64,000 nucleotides of DNA from Pseudonocardia oceani (GCF_019263585.2 NZ_JADQDF010000002.1:1-64000); one strand, 5' to 3'. Shown: positions 44,716-54,527, numbered from the stretch's first letter. Numbers and translations: made by a program. The notes: generated from the letters alone by a model not told the origin.

Positions 44716-47700
44716 TCAGTAGTCGATGGCCAGCTCGTCGTCGGCGCCCTCGCCCAGGTCCCGCTCGGGGACGGTGCGCGCGGGGTCGACGTCGCGGTCG
44801 TGTTCGGTCGAGCGGACCAGCTGGGCCTGGCGCTCGACCTCCTCCTGCTGCCGGACGGGCTCGACCGCAGGGCTCGCCGTGCGCTCCGCGGCCGCGGCGC
44901 TACGAGCAGCCTCGACGGCCTCGCGGGCGGTGCGCATCTGCTCGGCGGCCTCGGCCTGCGCGCGGGCCTCGGCGAGGGTGAGCCGGGCACGTCCCTCGGC
45001 TGCGTCCGACGCCGGCTCCGCGGCCGCCGCAGTCTCGGTGGGGCGCAGCGGCTCCGCGCTGACCTGGTCGGTGACCGTCGGCTCGACGTCGAGCAGCGCC
45101 AACTGCTCCACCTCCTCGGCGACCGGCTCGACCACCGGCTCGCGCGCGGCCGCAATGGCCGGCTCGGGCTCGCCGACGCGCTCACGCACCGGCTCGGTCG
45201 GCGCCGCGGCGTGCGCCTGCTCCTCCAGCTCGACATCGTCCAGCTCCACCCCGACATCGGGGACCGGCTCCAGCGCCGCGTCGACGTCGGTGGTCACGGC
45301 CGCCTCATCGACGATCTCGGCCTCGGCCGACGTCTCCACCGTCTGCTCGATGGCCACCTCGACCGCCGGGTCAACTCCGACGTCGCGGCCGACGTCGACG
45401 TGCTCGGCGGGGAACAGCTCCAGCTGCTCGGCGGAAACCAGCTCGCGCTGCGGGGGCAAGCCGCGGCGGGCGAGTTCGTCGCGGGCGAGTTCGTCGGCGG
45501 TGCGGGCGTCCTCGGTCGCTCCGTACCAGCCGCCGCGGGCGTAGTGGATCTCCTCCAGCTGCCGGGCCCGTTCCTCGTTCAGCTCGGCGAGCCGGTCGCT
45601 GCGCTCCAACTGCTGCGCGGTCGGCTCCCACTCGGCGTCGTCTGGCTCCAGCGTGGCGAGCTTCGCCCCGGCCAGCGCGGCGTCCTCGCCGTACTGCCGC
45701 GCCAGTTCGTAGGCGGTGCGCATCTCGCCGGCCACGTACTCTGGCGCCCACGCCTGCTCCCGGGTCCACTGCTCCCGGGCGGCGTAGAGGTCCAGGTCAG
45801 GCAGGGTGCGGTAGTCGACCGCTCCCGGGTCGGTGTCCTGCCCGAGCGCGGCGGCGGCCTGGGTCCACATCTGCCGGTGGAACTCCTCCTCCCGGCTCGG
45901 CGCGGCCCCGATCGACGTGGTGTCGGGGTCGATGCCGCGCAGCTCCCGGTAGGCCGCCACCGCACCGGCGCCGCGCGCCCACTCCATCCGGGCCTCAACG
46001 ATCTGGTCGACCGCCCCGACCGGGACCGGGACCCCGTTCTCGACCGAGCGGGTCAGCTCGTCGTAGTTCGGGACCGGGCCCAGCAGCTCGACCGCCCACG
46101 CGGGCGGGTCGGCGAGCGCGGCCTGACCCAGCTCGTGCTGACGGTCCTGGGCGAGCACGGCGAGCTCGTGGGAGAACTGGCCGACCGGCCCGTCGGTGGG
46201 CGGGGCCAGCGCGGTCCAGTCCCCGGCCCCGACCTGCTGCTCGGGGGTGCGGTCGGCGGCCAGGATCCGCACCCGGTAGCGCAGCACATCCGACACCTGC
46301 TCGGCGTCGGCCAGCGGCCGGCCCTCGACCGCCCCGGTCAGCAGGGCCTCGCTGTTGTGCCCGGCCAGCTCGGCCTCGCGCACCGCGCGCACCAGCCTCG
46401 CCCAGCCCGGCTCGGCGGTCAGAGCCTCAACCGCTTCCGCCGGAAGCACCTGCCCGAGCTGGCCGGTATAGCGGGCCTGCGCGGACTCGCGCGACACCTC
46501 GTCCCACTGGGTGCCGATCCACGCAAGCGACGCCCCGTCGCGTTCCCCGATGCGGCGCTCGACCTCGGCGGCGTTGCGGGACTCGACGTTGCCCAGCACC
46601 CCTGCCAGCCGCCCCGCGGCGCTGTCATCGAGCCGCTCGGCGTCGTGCGCGTCGGGGGCGCGCTGCGCCACCAGGTAGGCGTAGTTCGCCTCCCGCCCGC
46701 GCGACAGCGCGACGTAGGCGGCCTCCCGGGCGGCGGCCTCGTCGAGCAGGGCGTGGCTGGTGTCCACGGTGCGGCCCTGCGCGGCGTGCACCGTGGAGGC
46801 ATACGCCAGGGTCAGGTGCTCATCGACGTAGCTGCGCGGCAGGTGCGCGACCTCGCCCCGCGCGCCGCGCACCCGCAGCGCCCCGTCCTCGTCGACGCCG
46901 AGCACGGTGTAGACCGCGCGGTTGACCACGTTCCCGCCGCCGTCGACCCGGATGGTGCGGTCCACCATCCGCGCCTGCACCCGATCCCCGACACCGACGT
47001 CGACGCGGCCGGTGCGGAGCCCAAGCTGCATGAGCGGGTCCGCACTGACCTTGCCGAACTCGATGAGCTGGTCTCGGATGTCGGACGAGAGGGTGGCGGC
47101 GTCGGCGTTGCTGCCGACGATCAGCAGCGACTCCTTCCCGATGAGGGTGTCGGCCAGATAGGCCCGCATCGCCGCGGCCTGCATCTCCTCCCGGGTCCCG
47201 CCCTGCAGCCGCCCCCGGTCCTCGTACTCCGGGATCACCGAGCGATCCCCGCCGCGCAGCCGCAGCGACGCCTCGCGCTCCCACGCGTTGCCGAACCGGT
47301 GCACCTGCTCCAACTCGTAGGCGCCGTTGTCGGCGACCAGCAGCGCGAGCATCCCGCCCGCACCGACCGAGGTGAGCTGCCCGTGATCGCCGGTGTAGAC
47401 GAGCTTCCCGCCGCCCGCGGTGACGATGTCGTGGATCCGGGCGAGTTCCGGAGTGCCCGACATCCCGGCCTCGTCGATGACGAACAGGTCCCCGCGCCCG
47501 ACCCGGGCCCGCGGCTCCTGCCCGTCCGGGCCCGGTCCGAAGGCGGCGAGGAACCGGGCGGTGTTCATCGCCGGCACCCCGTCCGCGGCCAGGTTCTGCG
47601 TGGCGATCTCGGTGGTCGCCAACCCCAGCACCCGGCCACCGACCCGCTCGCCCCACACCCCGGCCAGCGCGGTCACGGTGTAGGACTTGCCCGTCCCGGC

Positions 47701-49461
47701 CGGGCCGATCAGCACGTCCCCGGCGCGTCCGGACGACACGATCCCGACCACCGCGGCGACCTGGTCCGGGCCCAGCCCGGCGGCCGCAAGCTCCACCCGC
47801 AGCATCTCCAGCTCCGGGCCGCGGACCACCGGCGCGGTCAGCTGCCGCGCCCCGGTGACCACCCGCTCCTCGGTCGCCAACTGCGCGAGGGTGGCGTACC
47901 GCTCGTCGATATGCGGCCGGAAGATGCTGCGCCCGTCCTCGCTGCGGCGCAGCTGCGCCGGCACCGTGACCGGGTCCGGCGCGGTCAACAGGGCGACCCC
48001 GTGGCCGTTGCCCGGCTCGACCGCCTCGCGGGCCAGCGCCTCCATGTACGCCGGCCGCGCGTCCCCGGTCGCCTCCGCCGGCAGCGCCCCGACCCGCTTG
48101 TCGATCGCCGCGACCAGGTTCCCGACCGTCCACGTCGCGTACTCGTGCTGCACGTCCGCGATGGCCGCGGCCAACAGCGCGGCCCGCTGCTCGGGCACCG
48201 CCGGATCCAGCCGCAGACCGGCCACGACGTCCGGGTGGCCGGTGACCGCGGCCGCCTCCGCCGCGTCGGCCACCGCCTCCACGGTGGCCACCAGCGCAGC
48301 CGCGCGCGGCTGAGCCCACGCGGCCACCGCGGCCGGCCCGGCCACACCCTCCTTCGCCTTGCGGGTCGACATGGCCGCGTCGTCCAGGATCGCCTTGCGC
48401 GCCGCCGCGTCGGGCTCGTGCCCGTTGCGGGCGATGAACAGCGCCGTCAGCTCCTCCGCCTTCGCCAGGGTCTGCGCCCGCCGCGTCGACGCCTCGGCGC
48501 ACATCTGCGGGTCGACCCCGACGATCTCGCGGGCCTTCCCGTCCGCCCGGTCGGCGAACACCACCCCGCGCGCGGCGACGATCCCCTCCTCCAGCGCCCG
48601 CTCGTACGCGGTCGCGATCGCCTCCTTCACCGGCCGGATCCCGCGCCCGTCCAGCGCCCTGATGAGACCGTCCGACAGGGTCTTCAACCGATTGAGGACC
48701 GCGACGTGGGTGTGCAGCTGCGGCTCGGACTCCCGGTTCGTCGAGTGCTTCCACCCCGTCCAGATCAGCCCAGCACCGGCCTCGTACCGGCCCACCGACC
48801 GCCCGTCCTGGGTCCGCCCGTGATAGCCGGTGCGGGTGTACCCGACGTGCGCCTCGGCGTAGGCCATCGCCACCTCGACCGCGCGGTCATGGGCCCTGGC
48901 CACCTGCTCGGCGCCGGCGAAATCACCCGCGGCCATCAGCGCCGCGTAGTACACGCTGACCGACTTCGGCGGGGAGAACGTGAAGTCGTAGTAGGCCACG
49001 GCCTTGCGGCCATCCGCGGCCGCGGTCACCTCGATCTGCCGCTGCTGCTCCGGGGTGATGTCCGGCCCGGCCGCGGCCACGGCCGCCTTCACCCGCTCCG
49101 CGGTGGTCTTGAACTTCCGCGGCGCCCGCCCCAACGGATCACCGGTCTCCGGGTCCTCCAGGTTCCCGAAGACCGCCCGCACCATCGCCTCGGACGCCTC
49201 CTCACCCGGCCGGACCCCGAACATCGCCAGCCCCTGCCCACCCCACCGGCCCGCCGGCTCCCCGTGCGCCACCGCCGACCCGAAGTACCGGGCCGCACCC
49301 CGCGCCGGACCCACTGCCCGCAACCGGGCCTGCTCGTGCTCGCGCGCCTGCTCGGCCGTCAGCCCGTGCTCGTGCTCGTGGGCGGCGTCCTTCGCGCAGC
49401 AGCCGCTGCCCCGGATCAGGTAGTCGACCGCGCCAGCGGACACGGCAGTGATGCGCAGCAT
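44716..49461 (-). CDS. MobF-type relaxase with helicase domains (TrwC/TraA-like)
   Basis: 1581 residues from the ATG at 49461, with AGGAG upstream. The N-terminal relaxase has the HUH motif QLHTHVAVLN and a large preceding alpha/beta region. The helicase part has Walker A GPAGTGKSYTVTALAG and FVIDEAGMSG. The last ~350 residues are Val/Glu/Pro-rich and disordered. It would nick oriT, travel with the strand and unwind DNA. A GCTTCC palindrome (46431-46450) lies in the middle (QVLPAEAVEAL). Confidence 0.93.
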   Translation of the reverse strand: MLRITAVSAGAVDYLIRGSGCCAKDAAHEHEHGLTAEQAREHEQARLRAVGPARGAARYFGSAVAHGEPAGRWGGQGLAMFGVRPGEEASEAMVRAVFGNLEDPETGDPLGRAPRKFKTTAERVKAAVAAAGPDITPEQQRQIEVTAAADGRKAVAYYDFTFSPPKSVSVYYAALMAAGDFAGAEQVARAHDRAVEVAMAYAEAHVGYTRTGYHGRTQDGRSVGRYEAGAGLIWTGWKHSTNRESEPQLHTHVAVLNRLKTLSDGLIRALDGRGIRPVKEAIATAYERALEEGIVAARGVVFADRADGKAREIVGVDPQMCAEASTRRAQTLAKAEELTALFIARNGHEPDAAARKAILDDAAMSTRKAKEGVAGPAAVAAWAQPRAAALVATVEAVADAAEAAAVTGHPDVVAGLRLDPAVPEQRAALLAAAIADVQHEYATWTVGNLVAAIDKRVGALPAEATGDARPAYMEALAREAVEPGNGHGVALLTAPDPVTVPAQLRRSEDGRSIFRPHIDERYATLAQLATEERVVTGARQLTAPVVRGPELEMLRVELAAAGLGPDQVAAVVGIVSSGRAGDVLIGPAGTGKSYTVTALAGVWGERVGGRVLGLATTEIATQNLAADGVPAMNTARFLAAFGPGPDGQEPRARVGRGDLFVIDEAGMSGTPELARIHDIVTAGGGKLVYTGDHGQLTSVGAGGMLALLVADNGAYELEQVHRFGNAWEREASLRLRGGDRSVIPEYEDRGRLQGGTREEMQAAAMRAYLADTLIGKESLLIVGSNADAATLSSDIRDQLIEFGKVSADPLMQLGLRTGRVDVGVGDRVQARMVDRTIRVDGGGNVVNRAVYTVLGVDEDGALRVRGARGEVAHLPRSYVDEHLTLAYASTVHAAQGRTVDTSHALLDEAAAREAAYVALSRGREANYAYLVAQRAPDAHDAERLDDSAAGRLAGVLGNVESRNAAEVERRIGERDGASLAWIGTQWDEVSRESAQARYTGQLGQVLPAEAVEALTAEPGWARLVRAVREAELAGHNSEALLTGAVEGRPLADAEQVSDVLRYRVRILAADRTPEQQVGAGDWTALAPPTDGPVGQFSHELAVLAQDRQHELGQAALADPPAWAVELLGPVPNYDELTRSVENGVPVPVGAVDQIVEARMEWARGAGAVAAYRELRGIDPDTTSIGAAPSREEEFHRQMWTQAAAALGQDTDPGAVDYRTLPDLDLYAAREQWTREQAWAPEYVAGEMRTAYELARQYGEDAALAGAKLATLEPDDAEWEPTAQQLERSDRLAELNEERARQLEEIHYARGGWYGATEDARTADELARDELARRGLPPQRELVSAEQLELFPAEHVDVGRDVGVDPAVEVAIEQTVETSAEAEIVDEAAVTTDVDAALEPVPDVGVELDDVELEEQAHAAAPTEPVRERVGEPEPAIAAAREPVVEPVAEEVEQLALLDVEPTVTDQVSAEPLRPTETAAAAEPASDAAEGRARLTLAEARAQAEAAEQMRTAREAVEAARSAAAAERTASPAVEPVRQQEEVERQAQLVRSTEHDRDVDPARTVPERDLGEGADDELAIDY
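46431..46450. repeat. GCTTCC palindrome, copy 14
   Basis: CCGCTTCCGCCGGAAGCACC, inside the relaxase helicase region; the only copy right of the transposons. Confidence 0.7.
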
Positions 49462-49603
49462 GATCAACTCCTAACCAAGCTCATTAAGGTAATGCATAGG
49501 TGCATGGCTCTTTGCTTGAGGCGGTTCGCAGTCTATGTTCTGGTCTGGTGCTTGTCGATGTTGGGTGAGTTCTGGATGTTGAGTTGTTCGGCTGGTGAGT
49601 GGT
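49462..49603. promoter_or_regulatory. Upstream region of relaxase gene
   Basis: A less GC-rich stretch with CATTAAGGTAATG and TGCATAGGTGCA inverted repeats just before the relaxase Shine-Dalgarno. A promoter or an oriT could lie here; neither is certain. Confidence 0.45.
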
Positions 49604-49695
49604 CTTGTGTCGAACGTCAGTGAGATGAGAGTGGATGCGTCAGCAGAACGAGAGTGCTGGCGTCACGTAGACGAGAGTGATCGAGGGCGCTGGTC
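49604..49695. repeat. 23-bp direct repeats: candidate end of TniA element
   Basis: GAGAGTG starts at 49627, 49650 and 49673, exactly 23 bp apart; two units continue into GCGTCA. One diverged unit may start at 49604 and contains TGTCGAAC. Tn7/Tn5053-like elements end in TGT followed by several ~20-bp transposase-binding repeats, so this may be the left end of the operon to its right. No mirror copy was found at the other side. Confidence 0.55.
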
Positions 49696-50476
49696 ATGGC
49701 GTGTCGAGCAGGAGCGCGTAGCGGACGTCGTCGGCGAGTTCGAGGTTGCGGGAGCGGTGGCGGCGGTGCACGAGCCCGAGCTGCTGGAGCCGGACTCCGG
49801 CGGGTCCGATGACGTGGTGCCGCTCGGTGCAGCGGCTGTCGGGCTGGGCGATCGCGTACAGCGCCCGGACCGCGTCGACGTCGAGACGCTCGTCGGCGTG
49901 CGCGAGGCGGTGCAGCGCCTCGCGCTGGTCGGGGGCGAGGAGCCCGCTACGGGGTCGTAGGTCGTGCACCGCCCGGCCGTCGCCGACGACGTCGTTGTTG
50001 ATCCGGACACCGCGCTCGGCCAGCGTGTCCTCAAGCGCGGCCAGAGCGGCGGCCAGCCGCTGCAGCGGCCATCCGAGCGCGTTGGCCAACTCGGCCCGGC
50101 CGACCGGCGCCGGGTGTTGTCCGGTGAGTGATGACGCGGGGCCGGTGGTGGCCAGCGCGGCTTCGAGGACCTGGTCGTCGGCCGGGCGGTCGGCTGGACG
50201 CACGGCGGCGCGCTGCCGGGCGCGGGTGGGTGCGGTGAACAACTCCACCGGGTGCAGGTCCAGGACCTGGCACAGCCGCTCCAGCAGCCCGAGGCGCACC
50301 GTGTCGTGGTCGCGGTCGTGCCAGAGCCGGACCGGCCCGGTCACCGCGGCCACCCCGACCCGCTGCGCGAGCTGGGCGTGGGTCATCCCCGCGGCGACCC
50401 GCCGTTGCTCCACCAGCGCCCAGTTGATGACCAGCCGCCGCGCCGGCCGGGACGCAGCCCCGTGTCCTTGGGTCAC
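49694..50476 (-). CDS. XRE-type HTH protein of the TniA operon
   Basis: 260 residues; GTG overlaps the preceding stop. An XRE-like HTH (AGMTHAQLAQRVGVAAVTGPVRLW) near residue 30 is followed by a second alpha-helical domain (ELANALGWPLQRLAAALAALED) with a winged-helix look. It ends the operon next to the GAGAGTG repeats. It may choose targets or repress transposition; this is a guess. Confidence 0.65.
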   Translation of the reverse strand: MTQGHGAASRPARRLVINWALVEQRRVAAGMTHAQLAQRVGVAAVTGPVRLWHDRDHDTVRLGLLERLCQVLDLHPVELFTAPTRARQRAAVRPADRPADDQVLEAALATTGPASSLTGQHPAPVGRAELANALGWPLQRLAAALAALEDTLAERGVRINNDVVGDGRAVHDLRPRSGLLAPDQREALHRLAHADERLDVDAVRALYAIAQPDSRCTERHHVIGPAGVRLQQLGLVHRRHRSRNLELADDVRYALLLDTP

Positions 50477-51723
50477 CGGGTGCCGCGCAGGTCGTGCACC
50501 GCGACACCGGGGAACGACGGCGGCGCCACCGTGACACCGGCGTACGCGGCGGCGCGGTCGAGGGCCTGCTGCAACGCCCGCCTGGTCACCGACGTCTCCG
50601 AGCTGCTCCCGATGAACAACGCACCCTCGCCCAGGCCGGGACCCGGGGCAGGTTCGCCTGCGAGCTGGGCGTGCCGTTCGATGACCGCCGCCCGAACCAA
50701 CCCGGCCACCGACGTGGGCAGCCGGTAGAGCGTGCCGTCGGCGACGAGATGCTGGTCGGGGCCGGTGTCGTGCACTTCGCGCAGCCGCACCGACTGCAGG
50801 GCGCCGGCGCGCAGCCCGGTTGCGGCGGCGATCGCCAGCACCGCCGCGGCGGACGGGGAGCACAACCCGCGGATCCGGTCGATGTCGGTGGGGTCGAGCC
50901 GCGGTGTCAGGCTGACCCGCACCGCGGACAGACCCGGCCGCGGTGGTAGCTGCAGGAACAGTCCTGCGGTGAAGAACCCGGCCTGGACCGCCCGCACCCG
51001 GGTGAGGACCTCGGCCGTACTCGTCGCGTCGATGGTGTGGCGCTGCAGCACCGCGGCTCCGTGCCGGGCGTCGACCGGCCGCCCCGCGGTGCCGGGGCGG
51101 GCCCAGCCGCGGGCGACGTCGTGGGCCTGGGCCAGGGTGGTTCGGTACACCTCGTCGACGCGGGCGAACCCGGCCGGGTCGAGCAGCCGCCGCGCGGCCG
51201 TGCGGAACAGCGGGAACTCCACGTCGGGCACCTCGGGGAACTTGCCGGTGACCGCCGTTGCTGGTGTCGGCAGCAACGACAGCGCCACCCGCCACGGACG
51301 CCCGCGCTCGGCGGTGTCACGTCCGGGCTCGTTGGTGACCAGCCACAACCTCGTGCCGGCGGCGGCGGTGAGCTCGGCCAGCTCGCGCCACCGCGTCGTG
51401 GGCAGCAGCTGCGCGCGCAGCACGACCAGATGCCGGACCTGTTCGGCGCGTAGCCACAGCCCCGCGAGCTCCCACGCGCGGCGGCTCACCCCCTCCGCGG
51501 CGGGGCCGCTGGGGCGTTTCCCCAGCGCGACCAGCACGTCCTCGCCCAGCACCGACAACCCCGCCGGGCCGGGGGTCAGATGGCACACCGCCACGCCGTG
51601 GCCCAGGTCGTGCCGGGCACCGAGGGCGGCCACACACTCCGCGGTGTCGTCGACGTCGACCAGCACCTCCACCCCACGCCACAGGTCGCTGCGCGGCGCC
51701 GCGACCGACAGCGGTGTGGTCAT
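50473..51723 (-). CDS. Catalytically incomplete tyrosine-recombinase-like protein
   Basis: 416 residues; ATG overlaps the TniB stop. Residues ~320-416 look like the catalytic fold of tyrosine recombinases: ATGLRAGALQSVRL (box I Arg), DGTLYRLPTSVAGLV, then VAVHDLRGTR (box II H-x-x-R). The protein ends at that point, so the tyrosine nucleophile is missing. The N-terminal half is of unknown fold. It occupies the place where TniQ usually sits and could be a DNA-binding target selector. Confidence 0.65.
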   Translation of the reverse strand: MTTPLSVAAPRSDLWRGVEVLVDVDDTAECVAALGARHDLGHGVAVCHLTPGPAGLSVLGEDVLVALGKRPSGPAAEGVSRRAWELAGLWLRAEQVRHLVVLRAQLLPTTRWRELAELTAAAGTRLWLVTNEPGRDTAERGRPWRVALSLLPTPATAVTGKFPEVPDVEFPLFRTAARRLLDPAGFARVDEVYRTTLAQAHDVARGWARPGTAGRPVDARHGAAVLQRHTIDATSTAEVLTRVRAVQAGFFTAGLFLQLPPRPGLSAVRVSLTPRLDPTDIDRIRGLCSPSAAAVLAIAAATGLRAGALQSVRLREVHDTGPDQHLVADGTLYRLPTSVAGLVRAAVIERHAQLAGEPAPGPGLGEGALFIGSSSETSVTRRALQQALDRAAAYAGVTVAPPSFPGVAVHDLRGTR

Positions 51724-52507
51724 CAGCGGGTGGCGGCCGCGGCGCGGGTGCCGCCGTGCAGGGCGAACGCGTTGCGGGCGAGCGGCTCGTCGATCCGGTC
51801 CCGCCCGGCGGCCCGGCACAGCTCGACCGCGGTGGCGGTGAACGCCGCCCAGTCGCGCAGGTTGCCGTGCGCGAAGTGGTCATCGACGAACAGCAGCAGC
51901 TCCGGTGGGGCGTCGGCGTAGACCGGGTGGAACCGCGGTATCAACTCACACACCTGATCGCCGGTCAGCGCCCGGAACACCACCCGCCGGTAGATCCGCG
52001 AGCGCAGCATCGGCTCCTTGGCCAGCACCTTCCACGCGCCGTCCCCACCGACCAGCAGCAACGCGAACCGGGTCAGCCGGTGATCGTGCAGGTAGCGCAG
52101 GAACTCGATGCACTCCCGGTTGAGCTGTTGCGCCTCATCGACCACCAGCAGCCTCTCCCGCGGGTCGCGGCCCCGGTGATCGGCCAGCTCCTCAAGCAGC
52201 TCGGCGGTCAGCGCGAACCGGTCACGGCCCCCGTCACCGGCACCCTGGTCAGCTCGTGCAGCAGGGTGGCCGCGACCAGCCGCATCGTGGGCCGCGACGG
52301 GAACGACACCCAACATGCCGCCACCTCGCCGACCCGCCGCGCCAGGGCCTGCTCGACAGCGTAGGTCTTGCCCAGCCCGGCCTGGCCGTGCACCGCGCCC
52401 ATCGCCTGGGTCCGCACCATATCCGCCACCGACTGATCGACCAGTCCCAGCGCCTCGGTCGGCAGCGTGGCCGCCCCGTCGATGTCTAGGAAGTGCCGCG
52501 CGCTCAC
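51723..52507 (-). pseudogene. TniB/MuB-like AAA ATPase, frameshifted
   Basis: The N-terminal part (52507 down to about 52232) has Walker A VHGQAGLGKTYAVEQAL; the C-terminal part (to 51723) in another frame has Walker B RLLVVDEAQQLN and the sensor region. The frames meet at a run of five C (52228-52232). Six would restore one protein of about 261 residues reading VTGGRDRFAL. This is either a true mutation, a sequencing error or programmed slippage. Confidence 0.8.
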
Positions 52508-54144
52508 GACCGGCCACCCCGCTCCGGCCGGGGTGCGCTCTCCGTCGGCTCGGTGGCCGCCGGGTCGGGCGGGTTCCAGTAGTCGAAGTCGCGGTGCAGG
52601 TTGAGCAGATCCGTGCGGGCCAGGCGCTGCAGGTCCCGGTCGCGCGTCTCCAGATCCCGTTCCCCGCGATCCCGGTCCTCGCGGCGGCGCTCGGCGCGGG
52701 CGGTGTTCATGCTGACCACGGTGGTCTCCTCGATCGGGTCACCGGGTGCGGTGATCGGCGCCAGCTTGGCCCGGGCCCGGCGGCTGGCGCGGCGCTGCCG
52801 TCGTCCCAGCTCGGCGGCGTCCGCGCGCCGGCGGTCCAAGATCGCGGCGCGTTCGGCATCGGAGAGCCGGCCCTGCGGATACGCGGTGCACAGCCAGGTG
52901 TCGCCTCGGAAGATCTCGATTCGGCGCAGGTCGTGCGGGGTGTAGCGGACGCCCACCCGTTCCCCGACCCGCCCGTTGAGCTCCGGCGCGATGAACGTCT
53001 CGCCGCCGAAATGGATGCCGTCGCGGTTGATCGTGCGCTCCGCGTCGGCCAGCAGCAGCCACCGCAGCTGCTCCTCCGGCACCTCCCGCACCGGGGTCGC
53101 ATCGCCCGACCAGCGCTGTAGCGGGGTCAGCCCGTCCAGCGCCGAGTGCGGCCGCACCGTGTTGTAGTCGATGACCCACTCGGCGAAGCGGTCCACGAAC
53201 AGCGCTAGCGCCATCGGCGGGGCGTCCGGGCCGTAGAGCCGGCCGTCCGCGGCGCGGGGGCCTTCGGTGTAGAACGGCAACCCGGACAGGAACTCCTGAT
53301 CCAGGGTCCGGTTCGCCCGCTCGACTTTGCCCTTCTGGTGCGGCGCGTAGGCCTCGGTCGGGGCCAGCGTGGTGCCCAGCACCCCGCACACCCGCTCCAG
53401 CGCGAGGGTGGCGAACTCCAACCCGCCGTCGGGCACCAGCACCTGCGGCACCCCACCGAACGGGCCCCGCTCCGGGTCGATGACCAGGCCACGGCGCATC
53501 GCCGCGAGCACCATCGCCGAGTCCGCGCGCAGCGACAACGCCCACCCCATGATCAGCCGGGAGAAGCAGTCGAGGAACAACGTCACCCACGGCTTGACCG
53601 GCCGCGTTCCGCGCGGCGGGGTGACCTGCACCGGCAGCTCCTTGTGATCGGCCTCCCAGCGCATGTTCCGGGCGACCGGTTCCCACCGCAGGTACACCTC
53701 GTGGCGGCGCCGGCCCTCCACCCCATCGACCGCCGCGGCCCGCTCGGCCGCCGTCAGCTGCGCCGCGAACGCCCGCTGCAACGTGCGCAGCGCAGGAACG
53801 TCCTGTCCGCCCGCGGCGATCCGTGCCCGGCGCAGCGCCGCGATGTTCCCGCGCCAGTCCAGGTAGTCGTCCCGGTCGGCGTCGGTCAGCACATACCCCG
53901 CCAGACCCGGCCGCTCTGCGGGTGGATCGCCGCCGCTCGTGTCGCCGCTCGTCGTGTCGCCGCTCGTCGTGTCGCCGCTCGTCGTGTCGCCGCAGGTCGC
54001 GAGCCACCGCCACACCGTGCTCTCCGCAACCAGCAATCCGCCCGCCGCCCGACGCACATCCGCGGTGATCGACTTTCCGCTCTCGCGTTTCTCCCGCAAC
54101 CGGGCCACCACCACCGCCCGCGCAGCGGGGTCGACGTGCTTCAC
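52504..54144 (-). CDS. TniA/Mu-type DDE transposase
   Basis: 546 residues from a GTG with GGAGG upstream and GTGA overlap on the Zn protein. An N-terminal HTH (GGLLVAESTVWRWLA), a rve-type catalytic core with MRWEADHKELP, VLVPDGGLEFATL and HQKGKVERANRTL (D, D, E), then a Mu-C-type beta-barrel and a basic tail. The GDTTS repeat near residue 65 is encoded by a 15-bp tandem repeat. Confidence 0.85.
   Translation of the reverse strand: MKHVDPAARAVVVARLREKRESGKSITADVRRAAGGLLVAESTVWRWLATCGDTTSGDTTSGDTTSGDTSGGDPPAERPGLAGYVLTDADRDDYLDWRGNIAALRRARIAAGGQDVPALRTLQRAFAAQLTAAERAAAVDGVEGRRRHEVYLRWEPVARNMRWEADHKELPVQVTPPRGTRPVKPWVTLFLDCFSRLIMGWALSLRADSAMVLAAMRRGLVIDPERGPFGGVPQVLVPDGGLEFATLALERVCGVLGTTLAPTEAYAPHQKGKVERANRTLDQEFLSGLPFYTEGPRAADGRLYGPDAPPMALALFVDRFAEWVIDYNTVRPHSALDGLTPLQRWSGDATPVREVPEEQLRWLLLADAERTINRDGIHFGGETFIAPELNGRVGERVGVRYTPHDLRRIEIFRGDTWLCTAYPQGRLSDAERAAILDRRRADAAELGRRQRRASRRARAKLAPITAPGDPIEETTVVSMNTARAERRREDRDRGERDLETRDRDLQRLARTDLLNLHRDFDYWNPPDPAATEPTESAPRPERGGRS
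53937..53995. repeat. 15-bp tandem repeat in the transposase gene
   Basis: About four tandem copies of GTGTCGCCGCTCGTC, coding the GDTTS repeat of the linker after the N-terminal HTH. Length changes in steps of five residues would keep frame. Confidence 0.8.
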
Positions 54145-54527
54145 CACAACCTCCACCCACCCGACTCCGGCTGCCCGTCGGTCACTGGGGGAGAAGGCGG
54201 CGGTGTGCAGCGTGGGCATCTCGGCGCGCCGGCGACCTGCCAGCCCTGCCCGAGCAGCCAGGTGTTCACCGCGGCGCGGGCCGACTGCTCGGTGAGGGCG
54301 CCGGCCAGCAGCGGGCCGTCACCGCACGACACGCACGCCAGATCGGCGACCGGCCCGACCGGGGCGCACCCGCGGCAGAACGAACGCGCCACCACCTCGC
54401 CGTTCTCCAAGAACAGCCAGCTGGTGGCCAGCTCTTCGGCCAACGCGCACGCCTCGATCGCGGATCCGGCCTGTCGCCCGCATCCCGGGCACGACCGCAC
54501 CGCGGCGCGGGATGCGGCCGGGGACAC
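54141..54527 (-). CDS. Cys-rich zinc-binding protein at head of TniA operon
   Basis: 128 residues from a GTG. Four C-x2-C pairs (CPGCGRQ, CRGCAPV, CVSCGDG, CPRCTPP) suggest two zinc sites. Zinc-ribbon proteins of this kind in Tn7-like loci can act as target-binding factors (TniQ has zinc fingers), but no TniQ fold is recognisable here. Confidence 0.65.
   Translation of the reverse strand: MSPAASRAAVRSCPGCGRQAGSAIEACALAEELATSWLFLENGEVVARSFCRGCAPVGPVADLACVSCGDGPLLAGALTEQSARAAVNTWLLGQGWQVAGAPRCPRCTPPPSPPVTDGQPESGGWRLW

Noticed and set aside
44713..49623. 1636-codon plus-strand frame opposite the relaxase
   Set aside because: It has no recognisable domain and is the antisense of the relaxase, which shows HUH and Walker motifs.
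53937..53995. Possible CRISPR or iteron array
   Set aside because: It is a 15-bp coding tandem repeat (GDTTS) with no spacer and no cas genes nearby.
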